From Lutjanus erythropterus (lineage: Eukaryota; Chordata; Actinopteri; Lutjaniformes; Lutjanidae), in the NCBI GenBank assembly GCA_020091685.1, contig CM034604.1:6375820-6439819 (forward strand): a stretch of 64,000 nucleotides of DNA. Reading direction: 5' to 3'. Shown piece by piece: positions 23,215 through 35,929 of the stretch; position 1 is the first letter of the stretch; the number at the start of each line of letters is the position of its first letter. A program made the translations under genes and the position numbers. The notes under the pieces are model-generated. The model was not told where the DNA came from. It searched no databases and saw only the letters and a program-made list of their open reading frames with translations.

Positions 23215-23856
23215 CTGTTGTCGCTCTGCACTCCAATAACAAATGAGCCAGTTTGGTACCCAGTTGAACCTCGGTCAACTTTGTCCTTTCCTGTTTCCTG
23301 TACTTAGATATGCTATGTGTTAGCTGCCCATGTGTGTTGAAAAGAATCCCAAATTTTGAAGATTATTAAAAGATGTTGGTGGGAGACCTGTTATAGCAAT
23401 ATCCCTTTTACACTTAAGTTTTGTGCCAACATGTTGGGAGTAGTCACAGTCTAACTAGTTAGCTAATCTACACAAATAGTTAGCTAGCTGGTTACATCTA
23501 ATAGCGAATGTTACCCAAACACTAGCTAACTAGCTAGCTAATCTACATCAGTTGTTAGCTAGCTGGTTACATCTGATAGCGAATGTTCCCAAAGCACTAG
23601 CTAACTAGCTGGCTATCAGTTGTTAGCTAGCTACTTAGCTTGTGTTTTGCTAGCATTAGCTAACTAAATCAGTCATTTTTACAGGTCTCCAAACAACATC
23701 ATTTAATTTTCTTCAAATTTTGGGTTTCTTTTTGATATGAGCCTTGCATAAAGCATATCTAAGTACAGGAAATAGGAAAGGACAAAGTTCAAGGAGCTAC
23801 GGTTCTCATGCTTACTCGAGTGTTATTGGAGCACAGAGAGACAAGGGGCGGGATGG
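23215..23856. mobile_element. AGCTAGCT foldback family, copy C (both arms)
   Basis: The left end CTCTGCACTCCAATAACA, GGTACCCAGTTGAACCTCGG and TTTGTCCTTTCCTGTTTCCTG is mirrored at the right end by CAGGAAATAGGAAAGGACAAAG and GTGTTATTGGAGCACAGAG. Centre: three rounds of GCTAACTAGCTAGCTAATCT with ACATCTGATAGCGAATGTT. This is the most complete copy and it carries no coding sequence. Confidence 0.75.
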
Positions 23857-25239
23857 ATCATTTGCATTGTAATCAGAAGAAAAAGAAACAGTTTGATGTG
23901 TCAAAATACTGAAATAATTAATTTGTGACCTCAAGATAAGAACAGATGGTTGCCTTTAGCTTCTGAGGAGGACAGCTCTACTCTCACTGTCTGTCCATGT
24001 CCATATCCTTTTAGCTTGCTGATGGATGTTTACTAGTGAAATGAAAATGAAATTGATGACAAACACAACAGAAGTCACTCAGAGTTGTTTCATAGACAAA
24101 AGCTGTTTTAATGAAAATCATGTTTTTTTTTCTGTCCAGTAAAAAAGATTGATCATATGCATACTATTTATAGCTTTAACATAGCAGGCAGTAGAAAAAG
24201 AGTTTACATTTAAAATATTCAGAGCATTCAAAAGCATACGTCTTCTAGTAAATTGAAACTGAGACATTCCCGTACATCATCGACTCACTATGGTTCTACT
24301 TTTGGCTGGTCTGATCGGTGGTGTTCAGCTCCTCGCTACAAGAGAAGTGTATACAATATGCACGCCTGGGATCAAATCCTATCCAAAATCCTTCCATGCG
24401 TACATGTCCAGAGTAGTGCCGGAGAGGGCTATAATGTGCTGGGTGAGCTCGATCAATCAATCAATCAGTATGAAAAGCTTAAGATATAAAGGATTTGGGA
24501 TAATATTTTCACCCAGGTGATATCACTCTGACACATCTGACTTTTTTTTTAATTTCTCTTTTTTTTTTGTTTGAGATGGCTAAGCTAAGGATGTCCAAGA
24601 GGTCTTTTCTGCTGAGAATTTCACCTATGTCTGCATTTATGGAAGACTGCTTGTTCATTTGCTGCTGCTGTGAAGCTTTGTGTAATCTCACATAGCTGAT
24701 GTTGACATCTGAGAGGAATCAAGAGTGTACAACTGCCAACAGAAGTCACACACGTCACAAAAATACACACGAGCTGATGTAATGTTTATGCTTTCATCTA
24801 ATCCTAGCTGGATATCATGTGTTTATTCCACTTGCAACTACTTACTTTAACTTCTATCACAGGGCCAATACACAGCGTGTTGACATACTGTTGGTGTTGC
24901 AGCTATATCATGCATACAATATGTTGCTAATGCTTGTGTATGAGCAACTTAAGTGGATTAATTTGTTGACTGCAATTGAAGATTTGGGTGAATTTAATTA
25001 TTGTGTGCTCAGTTAGTGTTTGGGCAATGTGACACTAAAGAGCTGGAGATAATCCTATGTTGCATTTGATCTGACAGTGTTTGAAAGGACGTCTCATAAG
25101 TTCTCTTTAACAGACTTTGTTGTGCTATTCCTTTTTTAGGGACTTGGAATTGATCACCCTTCCAGATTACAGACCAACAACCTTGCAGCCACAGATTTGT
25201 AGCCGTCAGGGACTACGTCCACACTACACCAGCTCAGTG
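23857..25239. other. Non-coding sequence, nothing recognised
   Basis: Poly-T runs at 24123-24130 and 24541-24570. Overlapping short ORFs at 24253-24520 resemble no family. Confidence 0.4.
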
Positions 25240-26215
25240 AAAAAAAGTTGGAGTGTCTATTTGCACCCATTTGAGAATAGTCACACGGCAACTGTTTGGC
25301 TATTGGCTGCTATAAAAATTGATAAAGTCTTTGTATCGAGGTGGTGATAGATGAATAGGTCAGCAACAAGACTCTCCTATGTGAGACTAAAGTTTGAGTC
25401 CAATATGAAACTAGTAAGCAGCCACATTGCCTAATTATACCCCTGGTGCAAATATCAATGTTGGCTATGGACACCTGTCTTTAAAATTTTTAAATTTTGA
25501 AAATTTTGAAACTAGAAGTCAGTGAAGTCAGCCACATTGGTGGCTATTTACACCTCAGGTGCAAATAGCTTTGTTGGCTATTTATATGCTATGTATACCT
25601 AGATGCAAATCAGTCACATTGGCTACCCCACCCTGGGTGTAAATAGCATTATTAGTACCCGCCGTTAAAATTTTAAACCAGAGTGTCTATTTGCACCTTG
25701 GTGAGAATAGTCACACAGCAGCTATCCTGCTATTTACATACCTCCCTCCAAAACAAAACATTTTCATTCTGAAGACTGGGGTTCAGGTCCTGTGTGAAAC
25801 GATAAGTCAGTGAAGTCAGCCACATTGTCTATTTACACCTCAGGTGCAAATAGCATTGTTGGCTATGGACATCTGGGTGCTTGTCTCTGCCATGCTATAT
25901 ATACCCAGTCACACTGGCTATTCCACCCTGGGTGCAAACAGCATTATTGATACCTTTCTGGGTGAGAATAGTGACACAGCGGCTATAAAGCTATTTACAC
26001 TCGTTCTGCCAAAACATAGGACTTTCATTCTGGAGACTGGGGCACTGTGTGATTTTTTTAATTCAGTTTTCAGTCACAGTTTGGGTCGGCTTAGGCAACA
26101 AAACTACTTGGTTATGTTCAGGAAACGATCGTGGTTTGTCTCTGCCATGCAGTCACACTGGCTATTTGCACCCCGGGTGCAAATAGCATTGCTGACTATT
26201 GACACCTGATGTGCT
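25240..26215 (+). repeat. Tandem duplication, unit about 287 bp
   Basis: CAGTGAAGTCAGCCACATTG recurs at 25521 and 25808 (spacing 287). The flanking words repeat in order: CTATTTACACCTCAGGTGCA, ATAGC.TTGTTGGCTAT, CACCCTGGGTG and GAGAATAGT.ACACAGC. A partial third copy, disrupted by a GGCTTAGGCAACAAAACTAC fish-repeat word at about 26086, ends near 26215. ORFs across it are not genes. Confidence 0.8.
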
Positions 26216-27049
26216 ATAACATCTGCTGTTTTAAAATGCTGTTTACGTGTGAAAACAACATGCCTCCACACTAATACTACTTTTAGCAAATTTTCATAAA
26301 AATTTCCATTGAATGCCTGAACAGGCAGAAGTGTAGATGTTTTTTCTCATCAGAAGTCCTATGTTCCTCTGGAAATAACCTAACTGACCACTCTAAACAA
26401 ATCTTCTTTCCCCTTAGAGATTATTAATCCATAAACACAATTTATTAATCAGTTTGTTCAGTTCATCGTCTGTTTTCATGTGAAAGCTACCAATTAACCA
26501 GACAGCTCGTAACTCCTGCTGTGGATCAAACAGTTTCATAATGATGAAGTTGTCTTACAAAATCAGCATAAATGCATCTTAATGACACACATATTGATTA
26601 ATCAGCTATGTTTACATTGAAAATTACCAATCATAGAGACTTGGAAGCCATGTAGCTGGTCTTACATCACTGTGTCCTCAAAGTTCTGTTTACCCTGTCT
26701 GCAGTAAAACACACCACTGGTGTCAGACGTATCCACTCAGGAGACCACTTCTGAAAAGCTCAGTTTTTGGGTTAGAAACACACCAGCTTATACAATTTGT
26801 ACACAAACTGTGTAGCAAAAGCAGCTTCACTGCTCTGTCTATACAGAATGCATTATGTTTAGATCATCCGCAATTTGGCAGTGCTTGTAACCCAACACAC
26901 CATCACTGGAGTTATGCAACAGACTGGGTCCATTGCCACAGACGTCCAAAACGACATGTATGACTGCTGGACAGTAGCCTACCAGTGACAGTCGTACCGT
27001 CATGGTTTAAGAAGAGATTGTGGTTTAGTTTAACCTAAACCACGATAAC
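26216..27049. other. Non-coding sequence
   Basis: Nothing supported until the minisatellite. From about 26995 an inverted GTGGTTTAGTTTAACCTAAACCAC word starts the flank of that repeat. Confidence 0.4.
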
Positions 27050-27885
27050 TATGTTACATATGTGACATAATGGAGGTAGAAGTCACATACATACTGTAAA
27101 AAAACTAAACTTAAGTTAACTTAAAGTATTAACAATACTTGCAAAAGTTAACGTAGGTAGTGTAACTTACATAAGTTAACATTCAGTATAAAACATAACA
27201 TATGTAAGTACTTGGCTTGGTTTAGGAAAAGACTGTGGTTTCATTTTAAATAAGTATGTTACGAATGTTATGTAATGGAAGTGATGCTTACATAGCAAAA
27301 CTTAAGCAACTTAAAACAAACCTAAAAGAACTCATGTAAGTTAACATACTGTACATTACAGAATTTATCTAAGTCAATGTAGGTAATGTAACTTACATCA
27401 GATAACATACAGTACGTAACAGAACTTACGCAAGTTAACATAGTTAATGTAAGTTACGAAAGTTCACATACAGCACATATCAGAACTTAGGTAACTTAAT
27501 GTAGGGAGTGTAACTCATGTAAGTTAACATACAGTAAATAACAGAACTTATGTAAGTTACAGTAGGCATGTTAACATACAGTACGTATCAGATCTTATGT
27601 AATTTAACGTAGGTAATGTAAGTTATGTAAGTTAACATACAGTACGCTAAAATAACTTACATAAGTTAACATCGGTAATGTAGTTACGTAAGGTAACATA
27701 CGGTATGTAACCAAACTTATGCAAGTTAACGTTGGTAATGTAACTTACGTAAGCACATAACAGAACTTATGCAACTTAACATAGGTAATGTAACTTCTGT
27801 AAGTTAACATATAATACATAACAGAAGTTATGTAAGATAACATAGGCAATGTAACTGATGTATGTTTAGTAGCTTATGTGCCTTA
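27050..27885 (+). repeat. 61-bp minisatellite, about 13 units
   Basis: The unit is TAGGTAATGTAACTTACGTA + AGTTAACATACAGTACGTAA + CAGAACTTATGTAAGTTAACG with substitutions. The CAGAACTTA word starts at about 27359, 27420, 27482 and 27542. Each unit holds short palindromes (CTTACGTAAG, GTTAAC, GTACGTAC-like). Flanks (CCTAAACCAC on the left; CCCCGGTCTCCTGAGTTAAAG at 27917-27937 on the right) resemble a composite repeat that I recall from other percomorph genomes. Confidence 0.85.
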
Positions 27886-28032
27886 TGTAACTTTTAGTTT
27901 CACACCGGACACTAACCCCCGGTCTCCTGAGTTAAAGTCTTTCACCCATCAATCCACCCCACTTCATCCATATCCAGACTTTCTGGCTCTTTAACCTCAA
28001 CCCTAACTCTACCCCTGTCATAATTACTATGG

Positions 28033-28044
28033 CCACTAGAGGTC
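28033..28044 (+). promoter_or_regulatory. Weak CTCF-like motif
   Basis: CCACTAGAGGTC differs from the CTCF core by one base (GGT for GGG). It lies in repeat-flank sequence, so it may be repeat-derived. Confidence 0.15.
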
Positions 28045-28479
28045 GACACCTAAAAATCAATGTTAACGTCTTGTAATAGGTTGCTTTTACAGGCAACCTA
28101 TATGGCAGCCTCTGTAGACAGCTGGATTTGATAAAATTCTGAATCTGTTCCAACAGACAAACCTAAAAAGGTGCATTTTAAACTTAGCTGGCTTAGTGTG
28201 GACGTAATCATCTGGGAGCTGCGATAACGATGATACAGAATTAGAACTTGAGTTACTTGGATAACCAACTGAGCCTAAACATTATTTCCACTCTTTTTGT
28301 TCTCTACACACTGCAAACAACAGTTATCATCCTTCCATCATTTGTTAGCAACCTCGCACAGTGACAGTCACAAACTGTAACTAAAATAATTCATTAAGAT
28401 CTAACAATTCACTCACTCTCACATTCAGCAAAGGCCGACAGACTTTCGGTCTCGGGTGAACTATATATTCATACGCTCT

Positions 28480-29120
28480 TCAACTCCATTCACTGCCCTA
28501 AGTCTTCAGGATCTCTTTTTAGGTGGAGAGAGAAAGAGCAGAAGCGAGAATTCTATGGATGTAATTATCACAGCGGTCCTCAGCAGGGAATTCAGACTAC
28601 TTCAATAGAAGAAAAGCAATCTAAATGAAGGGGAGGGAGTGGAAGGATACATTAAAAGGTAGGTAGTGCTGTTAACAAGATTATTGATTCAGTAATATAT
28701 TTATTTATATGTTTAGAGGGTATGGGGGGAACTGCAGATATGTTACATAACCTAATGACGGAATAAATTATAGAAATGATTGCCTGGGAGCACACACTTG
28801 AAGGCTGGGAGCATACAGGCACAATAACAATGACACAAATATATAAAGGGGGAAGACTGGTGGTGTTAAAGGAAGGCGAGAGGAGGTGAGAAAGAGAGGA
28901 GGTGTGGGGTGAGACAGGGTGGGGGTAGAAGGTGGGATAAGCAGGAGGGGGATGAGAGAGGAAGCATGAATAATCCATCGGAGAATCACGACAGGATTAA
29001 GACAAGGTGGGAGCCAAAAATATCCCCGGCCAAGGCAGCTTGGCGCAATAACGCCGCAACGGAGCACAACACGACAGCAGCCACTCCTGCTGCCAGCCTC
29101 CGTCAGCTCAGGAACTAAAA
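28480..29120. promoter_or_regulatory. Possible conserved non-coding block downstream of ptchd4
   Basis: This is repeat-poor and compositionally mixed. It has purine-rich 28840-28960 followed by a GC-richer segment to 29115, and contains words such as GGATGTAATTATCACAGC and GCATGAATAATCCAT. ORFs in both directions are low-complexity. Function is inferred only from the absence of repeats and from texture. Confidence 0.2.
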
Positions 29121-29376
29121 CGTTAGGGGGGATTATAAAAAGCCACTATGATGTCGCTGCAGTGTACAGTAAAACTTCCAGCATCATAAAGCCCAGACTC
29201 ACACTCGTCTGTCTACTTTCTCTGCTGCCTCCCGGATAATAAACATATAACTTTTATATAACATCAAAGGTGGGGAAAAACACGCCTAGCATTTAAAATT
29301 TCCTCAATCACACCAATGGTTCTCTGAATTCACTTCCAAATCCAAAAATTCCTTGTCAAAATGTCATTTACTGATC

Positions 29377-29786
29377 TTTAAAGGGGCACTCCAGCAATTT
29401 TACACATCAAGTTCAGTGTACTTTACATGGAAAGTACTACTCACTTTGTGAAAACAGTTGTTTAGGGTCTTTTTGTGGCTCTGAAGGGAGCAATTAGATG
29501 ACGACAACAACACCACAAAAAACCCTGATGATGTCATCTGGGTTATTTTGGCTTATAGGCTTTATCATGAACAATTTTAACAGAAAGCCTGCATTTAGGG
29601 TATACACTTGGAGTCCAAAGTGTGAAAGACATGAGCATTCAGCCATTGAGAGTCTAATGAGCAATGCTATCAAATTGCATTATGGGAAGTATATTAGAGT
29701 CCAGCACTTTTGGTGCTTTACCCATACATGCAACATGCACCACTGAAGCACAATTAATAACTTCAACCCTAAGGTTAAGTTACTGG
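29377..29786. repeat. Fish interspersed repeat end (TTTAAAGGGGCACTCC)
   Basis: TTTAAAGGGGCACTCCAGCA followed by TTTTACACATCAAGTTCAGT is a repeat start that I recall as common in teleosts. The second end was not located, so the boundary is arbitrary. Confidence 0.4.
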
Positions 29787-30240
29787 TCCAGTATGTAAGA
29801 TTTGGGTGGATTTATTTTAGTGTTAGGGTTAACACTGTCTCCATCAGTGTACAATCACCCAAAAATAAGAACTGTTGTGTTTTTGTTACCTTAAAATGAG
29901 CCCTTTATGTCTACAGAAGTTGTGAGACATCTTCCATGGAGGCTGCCATGTTGCACTGCCATGTTTCTACAGTAGCTAAAAACAGACAAACCAAACACTG
30001 GCTCTAGATACGGACTTTTGTGTTTTTAATGTGTTTTGCAGTCACTGTAGGTTATCCTAAACAATTGGAAGGGGAGGGTGATGCAAGGTGTTTGCAGTCT
30101 GTAGGTACTCTCAGTTTGATTAGTTTCAAGCAAAAACTACTTGTGTTGTAGTTGGGTTTAGGCAAAAAAAAAACTACTTGTTTAGGGTTACAAAACCATC
30201 ATAGTTTGGGTTAAAATAACTACTTCCTCAAATCAATCAA
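29787..30240. repeat. Fish interspersed repeat (CCAGTATGTAAGATTTGGG start)
   Basis: Contains CCAGTATGTAAGATTT, GGAGGCTGCCATGTTGCAC, CATGTTTCTACAGTAGC and GACAAACCAAACACTGGCTC, a word order that I recall from many percomorph genomes. From about 30148 it passes into GGGTTTAGGCA...ACTACTTG, the same family as the word near 26086. Confidence 0.45.
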
Positions 30241-30357
30241 TGTTCACTTTTGACTGGTCTCCTGTGTTAAGGTCCTATGCCTATGCGAACTTTCTAGACC
30301 TTTATAAATGCATGTATTTTTCACGCCTGGGTGACACAGACTCGACACTGACATGAT

Positions 30358-30369
30358 GCCCTCTAGTGG
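30358..30369 (-). promoter_or_regulatory. Candidate CTCF core motif
   Basis: The minus strand reads CCACTAGAGGGC, the full 12-bp core of the CTCF consensus. The next bases are less favourable (AT). It has the same orientation as the site at 15339-15353. Confidence 0.22.
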
Positions 30370-32020
30370 ATCGGTGGGTCTAATACACGCTTTGCCATTT
30401 GCCTGAGCTGAGTCACAACAGCAAAGACAAAAATGCAAAACCTGTTCATAGATTTCTCATGTGAAATAAACAAAGCTGCTGTAACTAATTGGCAACTAAT
30501 TAGTAAGAGGAGCAAAATTAGCTTTTCAAGGCTTTTAATATTTCATTTGATATTATGCTTCAATGGTGCATTTTGTTGTGCAAATTAGTCTTGAGGCAAA
30601 TCCTCACAAGTGACACACAACAGACCTCAGGCAGCACAGAAATATTGGCTGATTTTTAGAGGGGAAAGTTGGTGTCGGGGAGACTCAATAGGGGCCCACA
30701 ACTCCTTTTCGCCCCAAGGCCCTGTTCTGAATTAATCTGGTCCTGCACAGTAGGAACTAAAAGTCAGGGTATTTTAGCCTCTCCTGCATCAATTTTGACC
30801 GTCCTTTTTAATAATCTCTCTCTCGGAAATTCCCCACATGCCAGAGTGCCCTTTTAAAAATGTTCCTTAAAACAATATGTAATAAAATCTGAGATAATTC
30901 TGAGGTAATTCCATTTTCCTTCCAAGCGACTGAATCCTTGATTGAAGACTGACTGAAAACTGAGAGTGACATCGAGAAATCTGATTCTCTGCATGTGTCA
31001 CAACAGACAGCAACTTTCTACATGCTGTAAGTAAAATAAGCTGGTAAGACTCATTACATCAGCAAAGGACTCAACATTACTGGCAGTGCCGCAGTCACCC
31101 CCGATTCACACGCCATCTCCCCTCACCGGAAAACTTGCCATCATCCCTGCTGCTGGAATCTTCTCAAATTCAAATTAGGGCTTACCTCCTGTTTTGCCGG
31201 CATCCTTTTTCTTTATCTCTTCTTCCCGTTAACACTTTCTCTCATCCTTGCCTACATTTACTCTTTCCCCCTCTCTTGTATTTCTCTCTCTGTCACTTCA
31301 GTCAAATGAGGTTAAATCTCCCTGCTGCTCGGTAAGAGGCATAGATTAGCAAAACAGAGTTCAAGCTCTGCCAACACCTAAGAAGGCAACCCAAAAAACA
31401 AGCAACACAAAGACCTGTTCTTTGAACAGTATACCTTGGCAACATGTGCGCACATGTGTTTGTGAACGATACACCGTCACGCAGAGCTGTACACCGCTCC
31501 AACAGCTGAGTGACATTAGCATTTACACGACATAGGGGATGTTAACTAGAGGTGGTGAGAAGGGGATTACAATTCATCCCTTTGGAAAATCCCAACATGT
31601 GACCATAATTTCTGGGCACAAACATGCATCCTCTTCTCTCATTTTCATAGCAACAACATAGGTACAACTTCATGTGATTGTTGTGAGCTGAATAGTTATG
31701 AGAAAGGCATTAAGAATGAACAGCATTGAAAAGCTCCACAGTACCGTAACAATATCATAAAAATGACAAATCACCCTCCAACACAATGCACGCACCTATT
31801 GAAACAACGCGCAAACAACTGACAGCATTGTTATCTCATCACAGTGTATTTTTGCTGCACCTGGCTCTAAAGATGTACTTCACACTGACATCTCAGTCAC
31901 AATATAAGAAAAATACTCCACCTCCACATCTGGACTGAAACACTGGAAAACATATGTAAGGCAGTGCCACCGCTCATATGAAGAGCACAAACTTATGAAG
32001 CCGCCAGGCGCTCACGACAC
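30370..32020. other. Non-coding sequence, nothing recognised
   Basis: Short ORFs without similarity. No TIR or tandem structure seen. Confidence 0.4.
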
Positions 32021-32024
32021 TTAA

Positions 32025-34265
32025 AGAGGAATACCACCCAGTTTGAGAAACCGCTTCTCTCAGGCACAGGAAGTCAGATCAGTCATCATGATCAGGACTA
32101 CCTCAAAACCAGAAATGTGAAGTTTGGAGCAGCTCAGTAAAGAGTTTTTTTAATATGAGCTACATTTTAAGTTGTCTGATTAACTGTATAAAAATTTAGT
32201 TTTGTGTGATTTCTCAATCTTAATCAATCTGGTGATTAATGGACCTTTGTATTGCCTTCTTATGACCTTCAAAGATTGTTGTGAGCATAATTGTAGTCTC
32301 AAAAGGTCTGTTTTTATGACAACGATCAAATTATTTGGACTAGGTTAAAATCCCCCCACAGAACATCTGCAGAACTTTGCTTGAACTTCTTTAGGAGCTC
32401 TACGAAAGCAACTGGACTTGCTAGATGTTCTTGGAGGCTAATGGCTTTTCCAGTTCTCTAGAACTGAAGAAGCTTTTTGGATGAGTTGTAAAACGTCTTC
32501 ATGACCCTCAAGCAAGTCCAGTTGCCCTCATACAACACCTAGAAAATACCATGACTTGGATGACTGAGAATCTTCACTGACAATTTTATTTAAAGGTTCA
32601 TCTGTCCAGGAAAAATAACTTTGGCTTACATTTAAAGTGAAGCTATGACACTTACTGATAAACAAAATAACATTTTTTTTTTCTCTCTCACAAATTAAAA
32701 GTTAAATAGTAATGAAATTTAACCTTACTTGGTTCAATACACATTTATTGCTCTGGCATGACCTGGAGCTAATGTTAGCAAACAGATATTTCCTAGTCTA
32801 CATTTTTGTAATATTTCAAAAGAGGTGTGTGAGGCAAAGAAACAACTTCTCAAAAAGTTTAACGCATTAACTCTGTTTAATACACACAGGTTTCATGAAT
32901 GTAACCCTTCTGGTATGACCAGGGGCTTCTGGTGGCTAATATAAGTTAGTTACTGTTGCTGTATAACTGACATAATGAGTCAGCTTACTGACTTGTTGAC
33001 TTTCTTATAATGACCTGTGTTATAATGATCCCATAACTGTCACTGGACAGGGCGAGTGCTGTTTAACAAAAGTTACATAGCTTCATTGTAAATACTGTTC
33101 TAGGAAAAACATCTTCTATTCGCATCTTTTTGCACGGTGGGTATACTTGACTTACTGTAGTTGCATGTTGATAGCCTACAACGGCTTTATTATTGTGAAT
33201 AAATTGGTGCCAAGTTAATGTTGATTTTATAGTTGATAGTCCTTAATTGTAAGTGTACAGTTGGCACACTTGTAGCTCATTACATCTACTTGCAAGAATG
33301 GGTGGGTGTGTAAAACTTGACTCGAATAATACTTGAAACAAGAGCACTGCAATTCATGCTTCAGAGACTTCAAGACTTCAAGGCTGCTTTGCTGGCTCTC
33401 TGTATATACACATATCTCACGTGTACGAGTTAGCCAAAACATGGGAGCAAATAGTATGTTGTTCCCACAAAAACTACTGAAAAGGTGGGAACGAATTGCA
33501 TTTTATGGCGACAAAGTGACTTAAAAATGTGTTGAATAGCATTTAGAGTGCTTGATGTAGAAAAACGTGGCTTTGATGTGTATCATTTTCTCTTTATGGC
33601 CACCTGGGGCTCTGTAGATATGTAAGTCTGTAAAGTTAAACCACTCTTAATTTTTATTTTTGGTATAATGTGATGTAGCTGCACAAATACTGAGCTTTTA
33701 AGCCTACAAGGTTAGCTTAAAAAGTAGGCCTCCCACAGACTACGACTCAGAGCTTAAGAGCAACACTGAACCTCCTGACAACTGACAGTAACACCTGCTG
33801 ACTGACAAAAAGAGGAAAACGGTTTAAGTTGCGGTTTGCTAACAATGCTCCAGAGGAAGTAATAATATGGTACAATTTGAACCAACCGCAGAAGAGACTT
33901 GGATATTTTATCTGTTATTACTTCACTCAAATTACCAAATAGACATATTAAAATGTCCTTGTAAATGTTAATTCCTCCACAAAGCACACACTTTGAGCTG
34001 GAGTGACTATCTGAAGTGTCTTTCTTTGATCTTAGAAATAGTCATTGTCTATCTCTGTGAATTCTGCAGATACATTAACTTGGATTTTCAGGTTTTATGC
34101 ATGGAAGCATTACTCAGTAACAATATGCGAACATTTCCAACACATTTTCTGTCTGTTTTGTGGTTTGAGGGAAAGATGATCATGCTAATAAGACTGACTG
34201 TACTTTCCAAAGAAACCAGATATCACATATCGTATGTACCTTCTTAAACTGAGTGGTATACCCTT
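32025..34265. mobile_element. 2.2-kb TIR element flanked by TTAA
   Basis: Left: TTAA (32021-32024), then AGAGGAATACCACCCAGTTT. Right, in reverse complement: TTAA (34269-34266), then AAGGGTATACCACTCAGTTT. Sixteen of the 20 terminal bases match. TTAA duplications are typical of piggyBac and Kolobok elements. No transposase ORF is left; the interior includes the word pair at 32340-32575 and a non-coding remainder. Confidence 0.5.
32340..32575 (+). repeat. Fish repeat containing an inverted word pair
   Basis: AAGCAACTGGACTTGCT near 32406 is mirrored by AAGCAAGTCCAGTTGCC near 32510. Between them lie TTCTCTAGAACTGAAGAAGC and GATGAGTTGTAAAACGTCTTC, words that I recall as widespread in teleosts. It lies inside the larger TTAA-flanked element. 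Confidence 0.45.
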
Positions 34266-34269
34266 TTAA

Positions 34270-35929
34270 GACACAGTATATAAGGCTTAGACTTTGGCTA
34301 AATCAAACCAACCAGAATCCTCCAAATACACATGGTTACAGTAAGAAGAACAAACAACTGAGTGTACTCACACTGGAGTTACTTGGACACATTATGCTCT
34401 ACTTTTTTGAAGTGTTTCAGTCCCAAAAGTCAAAATATACAAGACTCTCAATGTAGTATGGGCATAGATGGGGAAACAGAAGCACAAAAATAGCTTTTGC
34501 CAGCAATGCAAACCTAGAGGTATTGCCATTTTGTAGTATTTCATATGAATAATGAAGATAGAAAGGCTCTTGTATGTTGCTGTATTAACAGTGTATGAAT
34601 CAAACATAGCCTGTTCAGCCAACAGAAGTTTAACTCAAATGGGTCTAAGGTTACTAAAATAACCTCACCTCCCTTTAAGCGTCTGCACAATGTTGCAACA
34701 TTCTGAAAAATCCCGAACCAGATGCCATTAAATAAGAGGTTTGATGAATGGGGGCGACGCAAGCCTGTTTTTGTTGGCTCAGTTAGCTGACATACAAGAT
34801 AGATGAGTTACAATAAAACAGTAATTTGTCCTCTGAGACTGTGGTCGCAACAGATCTGCCATGTAGATTATTCAACGAGCGAGGTGGTGATTGCATATTT
34901 TTATTGCCCTGTATTGTGGAAATATTGTGCTGTCCCTGGTTGTACAAACTGAAAAATGTGCTGGTGCGTGGTCAAAGGACTCTGTGAGACTTACAGTACA
35001 CCCATCTACCTGCTCGAACATCGACTTTCAAAATGCCATCAAAGATTTCAGCATATTTAATTCCTATTTTAATTCTGTTTTTGCTTTTTGATGCTCATGC
35101 ACTGAATTCATTAGAGAAAAATAGATTCTGAGGCAACCTCACCTAATGTTCCATTTGAAGCTCATCTGTCATATGAATATTTTAGCTGTAATGTCACAGT
35201 ATCAAATACATTTCACTTATGATATCCCCATAGAAAAACACACCATATAGCAGGAGCTTAAATAATAGATCCAATGAAACTGATGTGTAACATTAGAAAA
35301 TGTGCAACACTTGAAGAGGTATGATTGACTACAAAATGGTCACCATTATCTCAGACAAAATGTTGCATTTATGGATGAAGCTTAGTTTTTACACAATGAT
35401 AAAGCAGGTGAATAAATGTGACTCAGACAACCTCATTTTACTACAAATGCATAGGAGTCAAACCATATTTGTGCACAGAAAAATGCACAGAAAATACTGA
35501 AAATAACATACAAAGCCAGTGTATCTGGTAGAGTATCTGGTATGTGTTTTTTAAAGAATAAGGCTGGCAATGTTGTGAATCTTATTGTCATCAAATCCCA
35601 TGAAAATACCAAAACCACCAATGAATCAACGCTATTACTATTGATTGTTGCTGTTAAGCATTGTCAGAGCTTAATAAATCTTATTCCTCTGTGCCACTGA
35701 GCTTTATTGTTGTCCAAAAACTATTAAAAACACATCAATGGGCCAAGCTGTTGTACTGGGTAACGTGTCCCTTCATTACCGTGAACCAGCCCAGTATCAT
35801 GGCAGTTGAATGCAATCAATAGATTCGTGTACATGGACACAGATTGTCAATATTTTTCGTGACAGTAATAAGTACTAACTGATAAGGACTAACATACTAT
35901 GAAGAGCAATAAAGATGAGTAAGTAGACA
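34270..35929. other. Non-coding sequence, nothing recognised
   Basis: AT-rich, with short ORFs only and no family resemblance. Confidence 0.4.

Noticed and set aside
25844-26209. 121-codon ORF
   Set aside because: It reads across the 287-bp tandem duplication and an inserted repeat; there is no protein-like composition or homology.
27050-27885. Regular repeat array that could be mistaken for a CRISPR
   Set aside because: Units are contiguous 61-bp tandem repeats with no unique spacers, in a vertebrate genome.
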